Source: Tropicibacter alexandrii
GTDB taxonomy: Bacteria; Pseudomonadota; Alphaproteobacteria; Rhodobacterales; Rhodobacteraceae
Direction of reading: 5' to 3'
Assembly: GCF_003667315.2 (NCBI RefSeq)
Contig: NZ_RCTZ02000003.1
Coordinates: forward strand, 62,001-126,000
Length of the DNA stretch: 64,000 nt
The notes beneath the pieces were generated by a model. The model did not search any database and was not told the origin of the DNA. It saw only the letters and a program-made list of their open reading frames with translations. Positions 19,677 through 27,950 of this stretch are shown here, piece by piece. Position 1 is the stretch's first letter, and each line of letters starts with the position of its first letter. The position numbers and the translations under genes were made by a program.

Positions 19677-20606
19677 ATGATCAACATTCTTTTCGCCGCC
19701 CATGCCGACCGATGGGCCCAGTATGAACAGCCTCTGACCACCGCGCTGGATGCGCTGGAACTGGACTATACCCTATCGACGGAGTTCGCTCCGGAAGAGG
19801 TGGATTACATCGTCTACGCGCCGAATTCCGACGTGCAGGACTTCGGCCCCTATACCCGGTTGAAGGCCGTCCTGAACCTTTGGGCCGGGGTCGAGGGGGT
19901 TGTTGGGAATGAGACGTTGACCGTCCCGCTCGCTCGCATGGTCGATGAAGAGGGCCTGACCCAAGGCATGGTCGAATGGGTGACGGGCCATGTGCTGCGC
20001 CACCATCTCGGGATGGATGCGCATATCGTCAACCCGGATCATCGCTGGCACCCGGAGGCGCCGCCGCTGTCGCGGGACAGGCCGGTCACGATCCTCGGGC
20101 TTGGGACTCTTGGTCTGGCATGTGGCAAGGCCTTGGCAATGCTGGGCTTTCCTGTCACCGGCTGGTCGCGCACGGCGAAGGAGACCGCCTTCCCATGCTT
20201 TTCCGGCGATGACGGTCTCCATGCGGCGCTCGATGGCGCGCAGATCGTCGTGCTGCTCTTGCCGGACACCCCGGCGACCCATGACATCCTTGATGCCGAG
20301 GCGATTGCGCGGATGGCTCCGGGCGCCGTCGTGCTGAACCCCGGGCGTGGTCCACTGATCGACGAACAGGCGCTGTTCGATGCGCTCGACAGCGGGCACC
20401 TGTCCCATGCCACGCTGGACACCTTCCGCGTCGAGCCTTTGCCGGGCGAGCATCCCTTTTGGCACCACCCCAAGGTCACGGTCACGCCGCATATCGCATC
20501 CGAGACGCGGCCCGACAGCGCCGCGCGGGTCATCGCCGAAAACATTCGTCGCGGCGAGGCAGGTGCGCCCTTTCTGCATCTTGTCGATCGCGCCGCCGGT
20601 TATTAA
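19677..20606 (+). CDS. glyoxylate/hydroxypyruvate reductase A type 2-hydroxyacid dehydrogenase
   Basis: A 309-residue D-isomer-specific 2-hydroxyacid dehydrogenase. The NAD(P)-binding motif is ILGLGTLGLACGKAL and the catalytic Arg/Glu/His region is seen in LNPGRGPLIDE and the terminal PHIASETRP. The WAGVEGVVGN and ITSETRP-like pattern fits the GhrA subgroup, which reduces glyoxylate or hydroxypyruvate. Glyoxylate is made by the ethylmalonyl-CoA route, so this could drain or balance it, but that link is inference. Start at 19677 (MINILFAAHADRW). Confidence 0.87.
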   Translation: MINILFAAHADRWAQYEQPLTTALDALELDYTLSTEFAPEEVDYIVYAPNSDVQDFGPYTRLKAVLNLWAGVEGVVGNETLTVPLARMVDEEGLTQGMVEWVTGHVLRHHLGMDAHIVNPDHRWHPEAPPLSRDRPVTILGLGTLGLACGKALAMLGFPVTGWSRTAKETAFPCFSGDDGLHAALDGAQIVVLLLPDTPATHDILDAEAIARMAPGAVVLNPGRGPLIDEQALFDALDSGHLSHATLDTFRVEPLPGEHPFWHHPKVTVTPHIASETRPDSAARVIAENIRRGEAGAPFLHLVDRAAGY

Positions 20607-20630
20607 GCGGGTGTCAAAAGGAGACGCGCC

Positions 20631-21308
20631 ATGACCTTCGACCGCAGCGTGAAAATCGCCCCGTCCATCCTCTCTGCCGACTTCGCCGATTTCGGGCGCG
20701 AGATTCAGGCCGTCGAGGTGCAAGGTGCGGACTGGATCCATGTGGATGTGATGGACGGGCATTTCGTGCCCAACCTCACCTTCGGCCCGCCCGCCGTGAA
20801 GGCGTTCCGCAAGCACGTCAAAACCTTCATGGATGTGCATCTGATGATCTCGCCGGTCGATCAATATATCGAGGCCTATGCCGAGGCAGGCACCGACATG
20901 TTGACCGCGCATGTGGAGGCCGGCGCGCATCCGCACCGCACCCTGCAGGCGATCAAGGCCGCCGGGATGCAGGCGGGCATCGCGCTGAACCCCGGCACGC
21001 CCGCCGAGGCCGTGCGCGAGCTGCTGCCGCTTGCCGACATGGTGCTGGTCATGACCGTGAACCCCGGCTTTGGCGGGCAGAAGTTCATCGACATGACAGC
21101 CAAGATCCGCACCATCCGCGACTGGATCGGCGACCGCCCGATCCATATTCAGGTCGATGGCGGTGTCGATCCGAACACCGCGCCCTTGGTGGTGAACGCG
21201 GGCGCGGATGTCCTGGTGGCGGGCTCTGCCGTGTTCCGCGGCGGGTCCGTCGAAAACCCCGCGCCCTATGGCGAGAACATGCGCGCGATCCGCGCCGCGC
21301 TGGCCTAG
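20631..21308 (+). CDS. rpe: ribulose-phosphate 3-epimerase
   Basis: A 225-residue TIM-barrel epimerase: [15 protein letters not shown] at the N-terminus, metal-binding [22 protein letters not shown] and [12 protein letters not shown]. It interconverts ribulose 5-phosphate and xylulose 5-phosphate in the pentose phosphate pathway. AAAAGGAG precedes the ATG. Its TAG overlaps the stop of the convergent MaoC gene inside a CTAG. Confidence 0.97.
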   Translation: MTFDRSVKIAPSILSADFADFGREIQAVEVQGADWIHVDVMDGHFVPNLTFGPPAVKAFRKHVKTFMDVHLMISPVDQYIEAYAEAGTDMLTAHVEAGAHPHRTLQAIKAAGMQAGIALNPGTPAEAVRELLPLADMVLVMTVNPGFGGQKFIDMTAKIRTIRDWIGDRPIHIQVDGGVDPNTAPLVVNAGADVLVAGSAVFRGGSVENPAPYGENMRAIRAALA

Positions 21309-21742
21309 GCCAGATAGAGGCGCGTGATCCAGTTGGCGGCGAGGGCGGGGCGATCCGCGCCCTCGATCTCGATCAACACGTCCCAATGCACGTCGAGATG
21401 GGTGTCGAACTCGTCCACCGAGGCGACGGTGAACACGCCGCGAATGCGGCTGCCCACCATCACCGGTGACACGAACCTGATCCGGTCGAACCCGTAATTC
21501 ACGCTGGAGGCCACGCCCGCCAGCCCCTCGGTCACGTGATAGGACATGGCCGAGAGCATCGACAGCGTCAGGAACCCATGGGCGATGCAGCCGCCAAATG
21601 GCGTCTGCGCCGCGCGCTCGGGATCGAGATGGATGAACTGCCAGTCCTCGGTGGCGTCGGCAAAGGCCTGCACCCGCTTCGCGTCCATCTCGAACCACGG
21701 AGTTTCGCGCGGGGGCAGGGCCCGCAGGTCTTCAGCCAGCAT
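21305..21742 (-). CDS. MaoC family dehydratase
   Basis: A hotdog-fold protein of about 145 residues with the hydratase motif [18 protein letters not shown] followed by [15 protein letters not shown]. It should hydrate a 2-enoyl-CoA. The start at 21742 ([11 protein letters not shown]) is chosen because it overlaps the upstream acyl-CoA synthetase by only 11 bp; an ATG at 21763 would extend it by seven residues. It is coupled to that synthetase, which suggests activation of an acid followed by hydration of its enoyl-CoA. Confidence 0.87.
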   Translation of the reverse strand: MLAEDLRALPPRETPWFEMDAKRVQAFADATEDWQFIHLDPERAAQTPFGGCIAHGFLTLSMLSAMSYHVTEGLAGVASSVNYGFDRIRFVSPVMVGSRIRGVFTVASVDEFDTHLDVHWDVLIEIEGADRPALAANWITRLYLA

Positions 21743-23360
21743 CGGGCAACACGTGATCGGCAAACCGTTCGCGCAAGGTCAGCTTGGACACCTTGCCCGT
21801 GGCGGTCAGCGGCAATTCGTCGACAAAGACCATGTCATCGGGCAATTGCCACTTGGCGAAATGCTCCAGCATCATGTCGTGGATTTCCCCCAAGGTCGGC
21901 TTGTCCTCTTTCGGCACGACAACCAAAAGGGGACGTTCGTCCCATTTCGGATGGGGCAGGGCAATCACCGCGCAATTGGCGACCTTGGGATGCGCCATGG
22001 CGATGTTTTCCAGATCGATGGAGGAAATCCACTCTCCCCCGGACTTGATCAGGTCCTTGGCGCGATCCTGAATATACAGGAAACCATGCGGGTCGATGCT
22101 GGCCACGTCGCCGGTGCCGAACCAGCCTTCGGCATCCATCGCGGCCTCGGACGCTTCGGGGTTGTTGAAATAGCCGGAGATGATGGCATTGCCGCGCACA
22201 TACAATTCGCCCACGGCCTTGCCGTCATGCGGCAGGCGTGCGCCGTGTTCGTCGACGATCTTGAGATCGACGCCAAAGATGCGGCGGCCTTGCTTGCACT
22301 TGCGGTCGATCTTTTCCTTGAGGTCGAGACCGTCCATCGAGGCGGATAGCTGGCCGTGGGTGCCGACCGGGCTCATTTCCGTCATGCCCCAAGCGTGGCA
22401 GACATCGATGCCAAGCTTTTCGAAGCCCTCGATCATGCTGCGTGGCGCGGCAGAGCCGCCGATCACCACCTGATCCAGCGCCGCCGGGGCCTGACCGCGC
22501 GTCCCGATCTCGGCGCGCAAGCCCAGCCAGACGGTGGGCACACCCCAAGAGGCCGTGACCTGCTCTGCCTCCATCAGGTCCCAAAGCGAGGCGCCGTCCA
22601 GCTTGCCCCCGGGCATGACCAGCGACGCGCCGACGATCGGCGCCGCATAGGGCAGGCCCCATGAATTGACGTGGAACATCGGCACCACGGGCAGGATGCG
22701 CGCGCCTTCGTGCAGCGAGCGCGGGATGGTCAGGGCCAGTTGCATCGCATGCAGGACGGTGGACCGATGGGAATAAAGCGCCCCCTTGGGGTTGCCCGTC
22801 GTGCCGGAGGTATAGCACAGCGCCGCCGCATCGTTTTCATCCATCACCGGCCAGTCATAGTCGGTGGATTGCCCGTCCAGCAGCTCTTCGTAGCAGAGGA
22901 AGTCGACCTTGCTCTCGGGCATATGCGCGCGATCCGTCATCAGGATCAGCCGCAACCCGTCCGGCAGATGCTCGGCCAAGGCCTCGATCAGCGGCACGAA
23001 GGTCAGGTCGACACAAAGCGCCCGGTCGCCCGCATGCTGGATGATATACAGCATCTGTTCGGCAGACAGGCGCGGGTTGATCGTATGGCAGACCGCGCCC
23101 ATGCCCGAAACCGCGTAATACAGTTCGAAATGGCGGTAGCCATTCCAGGCCAGCGTGGCGACCCGGTCGCCCGGGGCAATGCCGATCCCGGCGAGCCCAT
23201 GCGCCAGTTGCGCCGCGCGCTGATAGGCCTCGGCATAGGTTTCGCGGTGGATGTCGCCTTCGGTCCGCACCGAGACGATGCCTGCCCCCGGGTGCGCCTC
23301 TGCGGCGTAGCGCAGGATCTCGATGATCCTGAGCGGTATGTGCATCATCATGCCTTGCAT
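21732..23360 (-). CDS. AMP-forming acyl-CoA synthetase (AlkK/DmdB-like)
   Basis: A 542-residue ANL-superfamily ligase with the P-loop YTSGTTGNPKGALYSH, the AWGMTEMSPVGT motif, WFGTGDVASID and the catalytic lysine region LPLTATGKVSK. It activates a carboxylic acid to acyl-CoA; the size and N-terminus resemble medium-chain AlkK and the methylmercaptopropionate-CoA ligase DmdB, so substrate is open. GGAGGGCCAG precedes the ATG at 23360. It is divergent from an MDR-family reductase and coupled to a MaoC hydratase. Confidence 0.92.
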   Translation of the reverse strand: MQGMMMHIPLRIIEILRYAAEAHPGAGIVSVRTEGDIHRETYAEAYQRAAQLAHGLAGIGIAPGDRVATLAWNGYRHFELYYAVSGMGAVCHTINPRLSAEQMLYIIQHAGDRALCVDLTFVPLIEALAEHLPDGLRLILMTDRAHMPESKVDFLCYEELLDGQSTDYDWPVMDENDAAALCYTSGTTGNPKGALYSHRSTVLHAMQLALTIPRSLHEGARILPVVPMFHVNSWGLPYAAPIVGASLVMPGGKLDGASLWDLMEAEQVTASWGVPTVWLGLRAEIGTRGQAPAALDQVVIGGSAAPRSMIEGFEKLGIDVCHAWGMTEMSPVGTHGQLSASMDGLDLKEKIDRKCKQGRRIFGVDLKIVDEHGARLPHDGKAVGELYVRGNAIISGYFNNPEASEAAMDAEGWFGTGDVASIDPHGFLYIQDRAKDLIKSGGEWISSIDLENIAMAHPKVANCAVIALPHPKWDERPLLVVVPKEDKPTLGEIHDMMLEHFAKWQLPDDMVFVDELPLTATGKVSKLTLRERFADHVLPDAG

Positions 23361-23457
23361 CTGGCCCTCCCTTGCCGTCCGCCGTTCTGCGCCTAGAGTG
23401 ATCCGCGAAAGCCCGGTTCTGCAACCGCTTTTCGACACATTGCCGCAAGGAGACGTC

Positions 23458-24474
23458 ATGACAGATCAAATGACCCGCATCACGCTGGCCCGCAGGCCGG
23501 ACGGGCTGCCGGTTCCCGAGGATTTCGCCTTTGAAACCCAGCCTTTGCCCAAGCCGGGTGCGGGTGAGGTTCTGGTCGAGGTGACGTGGCTCTCGCTCGA
23601 TCCGTATATGCGCGGGCGGATGAACGCCGTGGCCAGCTATGCGCCCTACGTCGAACTGGGCGAGGTCATGGTCGGGCAGGGCGTGGGCCGTGTTCTGGCC
23701 TCTGGCGATGACGGCTTTGCGCCCGGCGACGTGGTCACGGGCATGACCGGTTGGGCCAGCCACGCGCTGTTGCCTGCGGGTGATCTGCGCAAGCTTGACG
23801 GCGATTTGCCGGAAAGCACCGCGTTGGGCGTGCTGGGCATGCCGGGCTTCACCGCTTGGGCGGGCCTGCGCGCCTATGGCCGTCCGAAATCCGGCGAGAC
23901 CTTGGTGGTCGCCGCGGCGACCGGCCCGGTCGGGTCCATGGTCGGGCAACTGGCCAAGGCCGCAGGGCTGCGCACCGTGGCGATTGCCGGGGGCGCAGAG
24001 AAATGCGCGCTGGCGGTGGACAAGTTCGGCTTCGACGCGTCGATCGATCACAAGGCGCATGAGGATGCCTCGTCGCTGCGCAAGGCCTTGGCCGAGGTCG
24101 CGCCGGATGGTGTCGATATCTATTGGGAAAACGTGGGCGGCAAGGTGCTGGAGGCGGTCGTGCCGCTGATGAATGTCGCGGGCCGCATTCCGGTTTGTGG
24201 CACCATCGCGTGGTACAGCGCCACGCCCGAAGGGCCAAACACCTTGCCCATGGTCTGGCGATCAATCCTGACCAAGCGGCTGTCGGTCAATGGCTTGATC
24301 ATCTTCGACCATTGGGACGACTACCCCACATTCCTGAACGAGGTGACGCCGATGGTGGCCGGGGACAAGATCGCCTACGAGGAGGACGTGACCGATGGGC
24401 TCGACAACATGCCTCAGGCCTTCATCGACATGTTGCAAGGTGGCATGACCGGCAAGACCTTGATTCGGCTATAG
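23458..24474 (+). CDS. NADP-dependent MDR-family oxidoreductase (CurA/prostaglandin-reductase type)
   Basis: A 338-residue zinc-independent medium-chain reductase. The leukotriene/prostaglandin reductase pattern is visible: LSLDPYMRGRM near the N-terminus, GMPGFTAWAGLRAYG, VVAAATGPVGSMVGQLAK for NADP, and YWENVGGKVLEAV. It likely reduces the double bond of enones or enoyl thioesters with NADPH. CAAGGAG precedes the ATG. Its stop overlaps the end of the convergent helicase gene by 6 bp. Confidence 0.91.
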   Translation: MTDQMTRITLARRPDGLPVPEDFAFETQPLPKPGAGEVLVEVTWLSLDPYMRGRMNAVASYAPYVELGEVMVGQGVGRVLASGDDGFAPGDVVTGMTGWASHALLPAGDLRKLDGDLPESTALGVLGMPGFTAWAGLRAYGRPKSGETLVVAAATGPVGSMVGQLAKAAGLRTVAIAGGAEKCALAVDKFGFDASIDHKAHEDASSLRKALAEVAPDGVDIYWENVGGKVLEAVVPLMNVAGRIPVCGTIAWYSATPEGPNTLPMVWRSILTKRLSVNGLIIFDHWDDYPTFLNEVTPMVAGDKIAYEEDVTDGLDNMPQAFIDMLQGGMTGKTLIRL

Positions 24475-26013
24475 GTCCATCTGCGGATCGGCGCTCAGCT
24501 CCAGCGGGGCAGGGGCGCCGCCCAGATCGTCGATCCGCAGGGGCCCGGACGGTCGGGACAAGCGATTGCGCACGATCCAATAGAGCCGGGATTGCGCCCG
24601 CGTGATCGCAACATAAGCCAGCCGTTTCCAAAGCGGCTGGCCCGCTTCGGTCCGGCCCATGCGCGCGGCGGCATAGAGATCGGGGGCGAACACCTGCACC
24701 GCATCCCATTGCGAGCCTTGCGCCTTGTGGATCGTGACGGCCGCGCCGTGCAGAAAGGTCGCCCCCATACGCGCCGCGAAGGGGATGAACGGCTCTTCCT
24801 CGTCGGGTTTCTCGATCTTCACGATGGAGGCGGCCGAGACCTGCGGCTCGATCGCGCCGACCACGTGGAGGCGGGAAAAGCCCGGTTTGCGCCCCGGTCC
24901 AAGATAGATGACCTGCGCGCCCTTGATCAGGCCGCGTGCCTCCAGATCAAGGCGTTTCTTGCGGTGTTTCAAGGGCAGTTCGATGCCGTCGCAGATCAGC
25001 GGCTCGCCTTCCAGCAGGCTGTCCATCGGCGCCCCATGCACCGCGCGAAAGGCGTTGATCAGCCGGATTCGCGTGGCATTGCGCCAGACCAGAACGGGCG
25101 AGCGCGCCATCAGGTCGACCTCGACGCGCTGCCCCCAGACGACGCGGTCGTCCTTGCGGGCGGCTTCCTCGATCAGGCGTTCGAAATCCTCGAAGCCGAT
25201 CTGCGGATCGGCCAGAGCGTGGGCGAGGTCGAGAATCGGGTTGTCCGCCTCCTGCCGGTGGATGCGGCTCAGCTCCATCTTCTTCTCTGCGGGCAGGTGG
25301 TCGAACACCATCTTGCCCGACTGGTTTACCGGGGCCAGCTGCGCCGGGTCGCCAAAGATCACCAGCGTCGGAAAGATCTCCTGTAGGTCCTCGAACTGGC
25401 GGTCGTCCAACATGGACGCCTCGTCGACAAACCCGATATCCAGTTCTTCCTCGCGCCGTTTCCAGCCGGTGATGAAATCGCTGCCGCGCAGGCCCGCCGC
25501 CGCGAGGGCCGCCGGAATCGACTTGTGCACCTCGTAACTGGCCTGCGCGCGGGCCAGTGCCTCGGGCGTGAGCTCCTCGATCTCGGGCGCCTCTTCGTTG
25601 CCCATCAACCATTCGGCCAGCTTTTCGTATTCCGGGTCGTAGACCGGGGTGTAGAGGATTCGGTGGATCGTGGTGGCGGGCACGCCGCGCATGCGCAGCA
25701 CCGAGGCAGCCTTGTTCGTCGGCGCAAGAATGGCCAGAGTGCGCGTGTCGCGCTGGCGTTTGCCCTCGTAATCGCCAGAGACGATCTCGACCCCGGCATT
25801 TTGCAGCGCCTTGACCAGTTCTGACAGGAGCATGGTCTTGCCGCTGCCCGCCTTGCCCATCAGGGCCATCACGGTGCCGGGGCGGTCCTGCGGCGGCTGA
25901 GTGAATCCGTCTTCGATATCCACGCCATGAGCACGCAGCAATTCGGCCACGCGGTCATGGGCTACGGCCTGATCGTCGGAGAATTGCAGCACGGGAAGGT
26001 TCATGCGCGGCAC
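24469..26013 (-). CDS. RecD-like ATP-dependent helicase
   Basis: A 514-residue superfamily 1B-type helicase: Walker A MGKAGSGKTMLL (about residues 50-61), LAPTNKAAS motif Ia, GFVDEASMLDD Walker B, FGDPAQLAPV motif III, and the C-terminal UvrD_C_2 box TIHKAQGSQWDAV and YVAITRAQSRLYW. No RecB or RecC partner is nearby, so it is a stand-alone RecD-like enzyme for DNA repair or recombination. The start may be GTG at 26013, since AAGGA lies 5 bp before it, or the ATG at 26004. Confidence 0.9.
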   Translation of the reverse strand: MPRMNLPVLQFSDDQAVAHDRVAELLRAHGVDIEDGFTQPPQDRPGTVMALMGKAGSGKTMLLSELVKALQNAGVEIVSGDYEGKRQRDTRTLAILAPTNKAASVLRMRGVPATTIHRILYTPVYDPEYEKLAEWLMGNEEAPEIEELTPEALARAQASYEVHKSIPAALAAAGLRGSDFITGWKRREEELDIGFVDEASMLDDRQFEDLQEIFPTLVIFGDPAQLAPVNQSGKMVFDHLPAEKKMELSRIHRQEADNPILDLAHALADPQIGFEDFERLIEEAARKDDRVVWGQRVEVDLMARSPVLVWRNATRIRLINAFRAVHGAPMDSLLEGEPLICDGIELPLKHRKKRLDLEARGLIKGAQVIYLGPGRKPGFSRLHVVGAIEPQVSAASIVKIEKPDEEEPFIPFAARMGATFLHGAAVTIHKAQGSQWDAVQVFAPDLYAAARMGRTEAGQPLWKRLAYVAITRAQSRLYWIVRNRLSRPSGPLRIDDLGGAPAPLELSADPQMDL

Positions 26014-26046
26014 CCTATCCTTGCGGCGGGGCGGGCGCTAGAGTGC

Positions 26047-26083
26047 AAAGCAAAAGCGCGCGCCGACGGGGCGCGCGCCTTTT
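26047..26083 (-). terminator. terminator after luxI
   Basis: GCGCGCGCC (26056-26064) pairs with GGCGCGCGC (26070-26078). Read on the minus strand it is followed by TTTTGCTTTG, and on the plus strand by CTTTT, so it is an intrinsic terminator for luxI and possibly bidirectional. It also separates luxI from the helicase gene. Confidence 0.8.
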
Positions 26084-26098
26084 GGGACGTAACAGGGC

Positions 26099-26737
26099 TC
26101 AGGCGGCGATCTGGTCGCTCAACTCGACGCGCCCGCCAAAGGACAGCTCGAACCAGCGCTTGGACATTTCCGGGGTGATGCCGGCGCTCTTGGAAACCGA
26201 AGCCTGCGCTTCCGGTGTGAATTCCCACAGGCCGACGCTGATCTGCTCGCGGCCCGTGCCTTCGCTGCCGAGCACTTCGGGCGACGAGCCGATGCGGCGA
26301 TAGATGCGGACCATGCGGGCATCGAAGACGCCGACATAGTGTTCGACACCGAATTCCTGCATGACCTCACCCCCGGCCAGCATCAGGGCGGCGGCGACGC
26401 CGGGCGTGGCACCGCGGGACAGGCAGAACCGGGTGCATTCCCAGATCAGCGGCGACTGGATGCGCACGCCATCGGTCAGGTGGATGAAATGATCGTTGAC
26501 CATGGTCTTGCCTACGGTGGGCAGCAGGCGCATGGAGCCGCCATGGGTGCCGTCGGCATTTTCCCAGATCACGTAGAGCGGGTTTTCGTCATCGTATTCG
26601 TCACGCTCATAGCCTTGGGCATCGACGGTGACGGCCCAGCCGAGGCGGGTCTTGAACTGGTCGGCGCGGTCCAGGAACATGGAACGGGCCAGTTTCGGAA
26701 ACTTGTGCTGGTCTTCGGCGTAAACGTAGCGGATCAT
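26099..26737 (-). CDS. acyl-homoserine lactone synthase (LuxI family)
   Basis: A 212-residue autoinducer synthase. The LuxI hallmarks are present: FKTRLGW near residue 30, ERDEYDDENPLYV, GSMRLLPT and the WECTRF segment. It makes an N-acyl homoserine lactone from acyl-ACP or acyl-CoA and S-adenosylmethionine; the acyl chain cannot be read from sequence. The ATG at 26737 has GAGG at a good distance; an ATG at 26746 in frame has it too close. It lies 111 bp after luxR on the same strand. Confidence 0.94.
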   Translation of the reverse strand: MIRYVYAEDQHKFPKLARSMFLDRADQFKTRLGWAVTVDAQGYERDEYDDENPLYVIWENADGTHGGSMRLLPTVGKTMVNDHFIHLTDGVRIQSPLIWECTRFCLSRGATPGVAAALMLAGGEVMQEFGVEHYVGVFDARMVRIYRRIGSSPEVLGSEGTGREQISVGLWEFTPEAQASVSKSAGITPEMSKRWFELSFGGRVELSDQIAA

Positions 26738-26848
26738 GTTGCTCATCCTCGTGAGTGTGTTGCTCTGAGGACGACTTTCACCGTCAGTGGTTAACGGATT
26801 TCAGCAATTGCGTACGCATGGTAAAGACGCGCTTCACGAAAGCGCATC

Positions 26849-27583
26849 CTATACGACGATCAAACCCCGGCTCAGCGCCCGAGCCACCGCATGGGTGGTG
26901 TTCATCGCGCCAAGTTTGAACCGGGCGCTTTCCACGTAAACCCGCAAGGTATGTTCGGAAATCGACAGCGTATCGGCGGCTTGGGCCCTTGAATATCCGA
27001 TCGCCAAAAGCGTCATCGCCTCGATTTCCCGTGGGGACAGCTGTTGTGCGGGTTCCGGTGTGCGACCGGGTTCGAATTCCAGTGCTTTCTGATTGAAGTA
27101 GTGAGCAACGAGGATCAGATCGCGTCGGTTCGTCTCGGTGAATTCCTCCCATTCGGCGTCGCTGCAATTGTGGCTTAGCGAAAACAGGGCAAATTGGCCG
27201 TTCGGACCACGGATCGGGATGGAAAACCCTTGATTCCCGATTCCGTGTTCGATGGCATCCTTCATCAGGGCGCGGGCGGATTTCGAGGACCAGTCCAATC
27301 GCTTCCAGTTGACCGGGTGAAACCGCTGGTAACACCCCTGGATGACCGGATCGATCCGCAAGTACCCCTTTTCGACATATCGGTTGACCCATTCGAGGTC
27401 GTAGGTCCCGCAGCCATATTGTTCGCCGCTGCTGTTGACCCAGTGATAGATGATATGATCGACACCGTATTGATCGCGCAGTTCCTCGATGAGGATCTGG
27501 AGATCATCCAGCCCGTTAGCGGATTCCAACCGCTCGATCAGCCCGTCCAACCGCGGCGCGTTTCCCAAGAAGCCCAATGCCAT
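26849..27583 (-). CDS. LuxR family autoinducer-responsive regulator
   Basis: A 244-residue regulator. The autoinducer-binding domain (about 20-165) has the expected Trp/Tyr/Asp/Pro pattern, for example YHWVNSSGEQY, WVNRYVEKGY and RIDPVI (Asp78-Pro79). The C-terminal GerE-type helix-turn-helix (182-244) has LSPREIEAMTLLAIGYS and SEHTLRVYVESARFKLG. With luxI downstream it forms a cognate quorum-sensing pair. No clear lux box is seen before either gene. The start at 27583 has AAGGA very close to it, and the preceding small gene overlaps, so translation may be coupled. Confidence 0.93.
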   Translation of the reverse strand: MALGFLGNAPRLDGLIERLESANGLDDLQILIEELRDQYGVDHIIYHWVNSSGEQYGCGTYDLEWVNRYVEKGYLRIDPVIQGCYQRFHPVNWKRLDWSSKSARALMKDAIEHGIGNQGFSIPIRGPNGQFALFSLSHNCSDAEWEEFTETNRRDLILVAHYFNQKALEFEPGRTPEPAQQLSPREIEAMTLLAIGYSRAQAADTLSISEHTLRVYVESARFKLGAMNTTHAVARALSRGLIVV

Positions 27584-27722
27584 TTCCTTCGGCAAGGGAC
27601 GCAATCTCCACCTGTGCCACCAGCGAGGCATCGTCGAGCTGGGTGGCCAGCGACGGCATGCCGTTCGCGCGTGCAAACGTCTTCAGGTCGGTCAGTACGT
27701 CCAAAATCCAGTCATGTCCCAT
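27516..27722 (-). CDS. small protein overlapping the luxR start
   Basis: A 68-residue protein (MGHDWILDVLTDLKTFARAN, then GMPSLATQLDDASLVAQVEI) that looks like a two-helix cytosolic protein; similar WILDVL..L..FA proteins occur in Rhodobacterales to my recollection. GAGGCTTGTT precedes the ATG at 27722. Its end overlaps the luxR coding start by 68 bp in another frame. It could be a genuine short regulator or a leader that couples luxR translation. Not certain to be functional. Confidence 0.6.
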   Translation of the reverse strand: MGHDWILDVLTDLKTFARANGMPSLATQLDDASLVAQVEIASLAEGNGIGLLGKRAAVGRADRAVGIR

Positions 27723-27865
27723 AACAAGCCTCATCAGTAGAAGGTTAATGATCGATTAAGACAACTCTACCACTGCCGGGTTCGTCGCGAAATTCACGGG
27801 ATTCTACTCCCCAGAAACTGCGAGGCCGGGTCGCGGCAAGATCCTGATAACACTAAAGATGTAAA

Positions 27866-27912
27866 CAAAACGAGAACGCCCGCGAAGCTTTTTCAGCGAT
27901 TCGCGGGCGTTC
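27866..27912 (-). terminator. terminator after ccr
   Basis: A perfect 13-bp stem (GAACGCCCGCGAA 27874-27886 with TTCGCGGGCGTTC 27900-27912) is followed on the minus strand by TCGTTTTGTTTAC, 38 bp past the ccr stop. It is a strong intrinsic terminator. A second smaller hairpin, CGCCTC/GAGGCG at 27926-27941, lies between it and ccr. Confidence 0.87.
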
Positions 27913-27950
27913 GGACGGTTTTTGACGCCTCTTTCGAGGCGCCCTTTGGT

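Noticed and set aside
26829-26845. Hairpin GCGCTT/AAGCGC between luxR and luxI as terminator or lux box
   Set aside because: The stem is only 6 bp, no clear T-run follows and it does not match the lux-box pattern; too weak to call.
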